NCBI RefSeq assembly: GCF_007002745.1 | Contig: NZ_SGNY01000002.1 | Span: 682,001 to 746,000, forward strand | From: Martinezella rhizogenes | GTDB lineage: Bacteria; Pseudomonadota; Alphaproteobacteria; Rhizobiales; Rhizobiaceae | Length of the DNA stretch: 64,000 bases | Direction of reading: 5' to 3' | Part shown: piece by piece, positions 61,770 to 64,000 of the stretch | Numbering within the stretch: the first letter of the stretch is position 1 | Layout: the number at the start of each line of letters is the position of its first letter | Position numbers and translations under genes: made by a program | The notes under the pieces: generated by a model | Told to the model about the DNA's origin: nothing | Database searches by the model: none | Seen by the model: the letters and a program-made list of their open reading frames with translations, nothing else

Positions 61770-62816
61770 CTAATGCAGTTTCTCCTTGAGAAAGCCGCCG
61801 ATTGTCTCCGCGATTTGTGCGTGGATTTCAGCCCGGCCCCTGCCCCCGCCATCCCGGCAGACGAAACCTTCGCCCGGTGACATCTCTTCGACGATTTTTT
61901 CGCCATTGGGCTTGCACAGCTGCATGAAGCTGAAGTGGCTGGCATCCGGTATCTCCCGATAGACCGTCGTGGTTTTTGGCAGATGCCGGGCGATGTAATC
62001 GGAATCGGCCCTGATCGCGGCGATCTCAGGCGTTTCCACACCGGCAGCCAGAACCAGAACCGGCACATCCACTCCCTCAAGCGTTTCCGGCAGAAATCCG
62101 GCGGCCGGGCCGAGATCGAGCGCAATGGCCGCGCGGATGCGGATATCCCGCAAATCCATCGAAAGGCGCGGATCGGCCTTGCCACCGCCGACGATGCCGA
62201 CCTTGGCCAGCAGCCGCGGCGCCTTGCATTGCGGTGGCGCTTTCCCCGCATTGCAGTCCTTCAAGGCGAGTTCGGCGCTATAGCGGCCTCCCACCAGTTC
62301 CATCGCGGTCCAGCCGCCAAGCGAATGGCCGATGACGGCGATGCGCGTCCTGTCGATCTCGCCGGCCAGCCGATCATCATCAAGAAGTGCCGTCAGCGTT
62401 CTGCCGATATCGCGTGGTCGTTCCCATAAAGGGATGACCTCGGCTGCATTTTCTTCGGTAAATGATTCGCCCTGATGATCCGGCGCAGCCACGACATAAC
62501 CGTCCTGCACAAGTTCTCCGGCAAGCCAGTTCAGATTGCGCCAGCTTCCGCCAAACCCGTGCGAGAGCAGAACGAGAGGGCGGGAACCGAGCGGAAAGGA
62601 AGCACCCGGTTGAACCTGAAGGCCGTAAAAGGCGGCGTTTTCACCCACCATCTCCGTTTTTTCCGATGGAATGGCCGGATACCATAATGAGACATTGAGC
62701 GCTCTTGCACCTGCATCATCAGGCAATTTGATCTGCCTGAAACCGATAGTGCTTTCCGCCATCGCGGCGGGAGCAAGGGAGAAGATGACAATTGTCGCCA
62801 GAAGGAAATTACGCAT
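61770..62816 (-). CDS. Secreted alpha/beta hydrolase (dienelactone-hydrolase/PAF-acetylhydrolase-like)
   Basis: A 348-residue exported hydrolase with a signal peptide (NFLLATIVIFSLAPAAMA|ES). RPLVLLSHGFGGSWRNLNWLA carries the oxyanion region, IAVIGHSLGGWTAMEL the nucleophile serine, and PDASHFSFMQLC the catalytic histidine. GGAG precedes ATG 62816. Substrate unknown. Confidence 0.82.
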   Translation of the reverse strand: MRNFLLATIVIFSLAPAAMAESTIGFRQIKLPDDAGARALNVSLWYPAIPSEKTEMVGENAAFYGLQVQPGASFPLGSRPLVLLSHGFGGSWRNLNWLAGELVQDGYVVAAPDHQGESFTEENAAEVIPLWERPRDIGRTLTALLDDDRLAGEIDRTRIAVIGHSLGGWTAMELVGGRYSAELALKDCNAGKAPPQCKAPRLLAKVGIVGGGKADPRLSMDLRDIRIRAAIALDLGPAAGFLPETLEGVDVPVLVLAAGVETPEIAAIRADSDYIARHLPKTTTVYREIPDASHFSFMQLCKPNGEKIVEEMSPGEGFVCRDGGGRGRAEIHAQIAETIGGFLKEKLH

Positions 62817-62935
62817 GAGATGCTCCAGGAGTTGATATGCACCAACCCCTTGGCTCAAACCGCCGCTGCCCGAGACCTCAAACGGGTTTCAGGACGGACT
62901 GAAACACGATCAAGGCAGCGCCTTCACGCAATCGT

Positions 62936-63463
62936 CTAAACCTCAGTCACACGTTCGAAAAGCCGGATCGGGGATTTGCGGAACGTCGTTTCGCGGAATG
63001 GCCGAAAGCCGAATCGGGCAGCGATGGCCAGTGAAGGGCTGTTCAGCGGATCGATCATGCAGACGGTCCGTTGCGAAATTCCGCTGCCGTCGAACCAGCC
63101 GGTCACGGCTTCCACGGCCTCGGTCGCGACACCCTTGCCGTTCAGTGCGGCATCGATCTTCCACATTGCCTCGGGAACCGTGTCAAAATCAGCGCCATGT
63201 CCGCGGCGCATATGGGCAAAGCCCACTTCGCCGACGATGCGTCCCGTGGCGCGCTCTTCCACCACAAAGGGACCAAATCCATAAACGGACCAATGGCCGA
63301 TGAAGCGCAAAAGGCGGGCGAAGGCGAGTTCCGCATCCAGCGGCGCAATCGAGGCCAGCCCCTCGATCGGTGGAACATCCGCCTGCCAGAAAGCGCGGTA
63401 AAGCGCTTCATCCCCGATGGCCTGTGGCCGAAGGATGAGACGGGCTGTTGTCAGACGAACCAT
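62936..63463 (-). CDS. GNAT-family N-acetyltransferase
   Basis: A 175-residue RimJ/L-type acetyltransferase: VRLTTARLILRPQAIGDEALYR, IVGEVGFAHMRRGHG, LNGKGVATEAVEAVTGWF (acetyl-CoA loop) and CMIDPLNSPSLAIAARFGFRPFRETTFR. GGGGAG precedes ATG 63463; ATG 63478 is an alternative. Confidence 0.87.
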   Translation of the reverse strand: MVRLTTARLILRPQAIGDEALYRAFWQADVPPIEGLASIAPLDAELAFARLLRFIGHWSVYGFGPFVVEERATGRIVGEVGFAHMRRGHGADFDTVPEAMWKIDAALNGKGVATEAVEAVTGWFDGSGISQRTVCMIDPLNSPSLAIAARFGFRPFRETTFRKSPIRLFERVTEV

Positions 63464-63482
63464 GAACGTGCTCCCCAAAACG

Positions 63483-63523
63483 AAAAAAGGCCGGCGCGTC
63501 GGCAGACGCAGTCCCGGCCTTTT
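63483..63523 (-). terminator. Intrinsic terminator of chpT
   Basis: Inverted repeat AAAAGGCCGG ... CCGGCCTTTT with a 19-base loop; on the minus strand it ends in TTTTTT, 25 bases after the chpT stop. Confidence 0.82.
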
Positions 63524-63547
63524 CGTAAAATCACATCCGCAAAGCGG

Positions 63548-64000
63548 TCACTCGGCGATCGTCTTTGCGGTAAAGACGATGCGGTCTTCATGCACCTTGT
63601 ATTCCACCGCCATATTGGCCTCTTCCGCCAGAAGCAGCGTGTAATAGGGCTGCACGGAATGGGCGTCGACCGCCTCTTCCAGCCGTCCTTCGTAAATCTC
63701 CACGAACTTGGCGGGAACGCGCATCATCCGACCCTTGACGGTGATTTCGAACTTGGCGTCTCCGTCGGGGCTTTCCAGCAGCACATCCACATTGCCGCCG
63801 CGCGGGATTGCGCCATAAGCGACAAGGAAGAGGTTGAGCAGAAGTTTGACACGATTTTTCGGAACGATAGCGCGCGGACCGTTCCAGCTGACTTCAGCCT
63901 TCTTTTCAGCCGCGGCGAAATCCTGCGCGGCCTTTTCGGCCTCGCCGGTATCGATGGAAGCACCGGCGGAACCGGAGGCGCCGAAAGCGAGCCGGGCGAA
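63548..64000 (-). CDS. chpT: Histidine phosphotransferase ChpT, 3' part (cut by window edge)
   Basis: The last 150 residues of an open frame that continues past the right edge. FARLAFGASGSAGASID, then SWNGPRAIVPKNRVKLLLNLFLVAYGAIPRGG and the C-terminal VQPYYTLLLAEEANM match ChpT, whose N-terminal helical hairpin carries the phospho-histidine (off the window; RLAFG follows it) and whose degenerate ATPase-like C-terminal domain docks receivers. ChpT passes phosphate from CckA to CtrA and CpdR. Confidence 0.88.
   Translation of the reverse strand, partial: FARLAFGASGSAGASIDTGEAEKAAQDFAAAEKKAEVSWNGPRAIVPKNRVKLLLNLFLVAYGAIPRGGNVDVLLESPDGDAKFEITVKGRMMRVPAKFVEIYEGRLEEAVDAHSVQPYYTLLLAEEANMAVEYKVHEDRIVFTAKTIAE

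Overview
The window looks like a chromosomal stretch of an alphaproteobacterium of the Rhizobiales, most likely Agrobacterium. It is GC-rich and has many ATGA/TGATG operon overlaps. It carries a rhizobial urt-ure locus, a eukaryote-type glutamine synthetase II, and a CtrA/SciP/ChpT cell-cycle set. Gaps between genes hold three families of dispersed palindromic repeats typical of rhizobial genomes. From memory, the order (urease, urea transport, glnII, liv, ctrA) resembles the circular chromosome of A. fabrum C58; no database comparison was run.

Layout. (1) 1-6107: end of a surface-polysaccharide cluster (two glycosyltransferases, a kinase-less chain-length regulator, a phosphohexomutase). (2) 6144-8400: a nucleotidyltransferase antitoxin with a broken HEPN partner, a truncated haemoglobin and small hypothetical genes. 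(3) 8512-16964: a reductive pyrimidine/hydantoin catabolism locus. A RutR-like regulator diverges from an N-carbamoyl-amino-acid amidase, a DUF559 nuclease gene, dihydropyrimidinase, a Nudix hydrolase and an NMT1/THI5-type ABC importer. (4) 17410-23095: an RND efflux pair and a Crp/FNR regulator (probably sinR) with a perfect FNR box. (5) 23167-40622, all on the minus strand except one gene: urtABCDE, a secreted esterase and a long urease operon (ureD-A-B-C-E-F-G) with seven non-urease cargo genes. A GIY-YIG nuclease gene bracketed by repeats lies between urtD and urtE on the plus strand. (6) 40968-47972: DUF2735 gene, glnII behind a sigma-54-type promoter, an SDR dehydrogenase, and a fusion of an NCS1-type transporter with a hybrid histidine kinase, overlapping a NarL-type response regulator. 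(7) 48241-57809: small ATPase, polysaccharide deacetylase, a liv branched-chain amino-acid ABC operon, CysQ and a DUF2793 protein. (8) 58001-64000: cell-cycle region with sciP, a fliJ-like gene, ctrA and the 3' part of chpT.

How it fits together. Regions 3, 5, 6 and 7 form a nitrogen-scavenging district: pyrimidine breakdown, urea import and hydrolysis, ammonium assimilation by GSII and amino-acid import. A transporter-like sensor kinase sits in the middle of it. Region 8 brings together the CtrA response regulator, its inhibitor SciP and the phosphotransferase ChpT within about 6 kb. No tRNA, rRNA, CRISPR array, IS element or complete prophage was seen.
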